Positions 5,200 to 5,653 of a stretch of 5,653 nt of DNA are shown one piece after another; within the stretch, counting starts at the first letter, position 1; the number at the start of each line of letters is the position of its first letter. Made by a program: the position numbers and the translations under genes. The stretch is from assembly GCA_017936185.1 (NCBI GenBank), contig JAGBGA010000076.1, positions 1-5,653 of the forward strand, in the 5' to 3' direction. Below the pieces are notes generated by a model. That model was not told the DNA's origin, made no database searches, and saw only the letters and a program-made list of their open reading frames with translations. Source of the DNA: Alphaproteobacteria bacterium (lineage in GTDB: Bacteria > Pseudomonadota > Alphaproteobacteria > Rs-D84).

Positions 5200-5653
5200 A
5201 TGTGTATGAAGCGTGATTTAATTGATTTTTTAAATACAGACTTGCAATTTATCAAGGGCGTGGGGCCGGTGTTGGCCGCGCGACTTGGGGATGTGTTGGG
5301 TGGACGAAGGGTGTTGGACTTTGTTCGGCACAGGCCGTCATATGTGCGGGCACGCGGAATTACAGAAAATATAATGGATGCAACACCCGGGGATTCTGTG
5401 ACAATACCACTGTTGATAAAGTCACATAAAAAAGGCGGTGCATTCGGACGCGGAAGACGCAGACCAACACAAATTGTTTGTAACGACAAAATGAATAACA
5501 CTGTTGTTATTCAGTTCTTTAATGCAAATTACCTTGATTATTGGTTAAAAAAAAATGCCGGTTGGACAATGGCGAATGTTTTCAGGAAAACTGGAACGGA
5601 CGTCACGACCGACAATTAATCACCCGGACTTTATCGAAGAAATACAGAACGCA
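5200..5653 (+). CDS. recG: ATP-dependent DNA helicase RecG, N-terminus, frameshifted
   Basis: RecG remodels stalled replication forks and Holliday junctions. Only the N-terminal wedge region is in the window. Residues 17-36 (FIKGVGPVLAARLGDVLGGR) are the usual helix-hairpin segment, then VLDFVRHRPSYVRAR (38-52). An OB-fold follows, with GDSVTI (64-69), RPTQIVCND (88-96) and VVIQFFNANYLDYWLKK (102-118). After Lys118 the frame changes inside an A9 run: as written it adds 21 unrelated residues and stops at 5617-5619. In the +1 frame from 5555 family sequence resumes (MPVGQWRMFSGKLE, then INHPDF) and stays open to the edge. One A fewer joins the two. This may be a sequencing error, slippage or a real lesion. 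Start 5200 is uncertain; ATG 5206 is equally possible. The helicase domains lie beyond the window. Confidence 0.88.
5547..5555 (+). other. A9 homopolymer at the recG frame change
   Basis: Nine consecutive A span the codons for Leu116-Lys-Lys and the start of the next codon. Upstream RecG wedge sequence is in one frame and downstream RecG sequence in the other. The join is restored by an eight-A or eleven-A transcript, or by ribosomes skipping one base here. Confidence 0.85.

Noticed and set aside
5555..5653. A separate gene starting at ATG 5555
   Set aside because: This ATG is formed by the last A of the A9 run, has no ribosome-binding site, and its product continues the RecG OB-fold. It is the second half of recG, not a new gene.

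Overview
The window looks like chromosome from a Gram-negative bacterium. It encodes an outer-membrane assembly lipoprotein (BamD), the lipid II flippase MurJ, an RlpA/SPOR septal lipoprotein and the start of the helicase RecG. The wording of BamD, RlpA and RecG resembles alphaproteobacterial homologues more than enterobacterial ones, so I infer an alphaproteobacterium, possibly a host-associated or uncultured lineage. That placement is inference from remembered family patterns, not a search.

Layout, left to right. Bases 1-1817 (minus) are one long open frame running off the left edge. It encodes an exported coiled-coil protein with internal repeats and has its own promoter and Shine-Dalgarno. 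A GC-rich hairpin terminator (1896-1921) abuts the stop of rlpA (1922-2821, minus). murJ (2898-4358, minus) lies upstream of rlpA. A compact divergent control region separates murJ from bamD (4411-5133, plus). A second hairpin terminator (5137-5164) ends bamD, and recG (from 5200, plus) runs off the right edge. There is no gene-free stretch over 300 bases, and I saw no tRNA, rRNA, CRISPR or insertion sequence.

The common theme is envelope building: MurJ supplies lipid II for peptidoglycan, RlpA acts on or binds peptidoglycan at the septum, BamD helps insert outer-membrane proteins, and the long coiled-coil protein is probably periplasmic or surface exposed. RecG is a DNA repair enzyme and appears to be transcribed separately.

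Points most worth attention: recG is interrupted by a one-base frameshift exactly at a run of nine A, with clear RecG sequence resuming in the other frame; RlpA lacks the His and Asp of the usual lytic-transglycosylase site; the murJ and bamD promoters appear to share overlapping -10 boxes, and murJ looks leaderless; the unrecognised coiled-coil protein carries a 59-residue tandem repeat with regularly spaced tryptophans.
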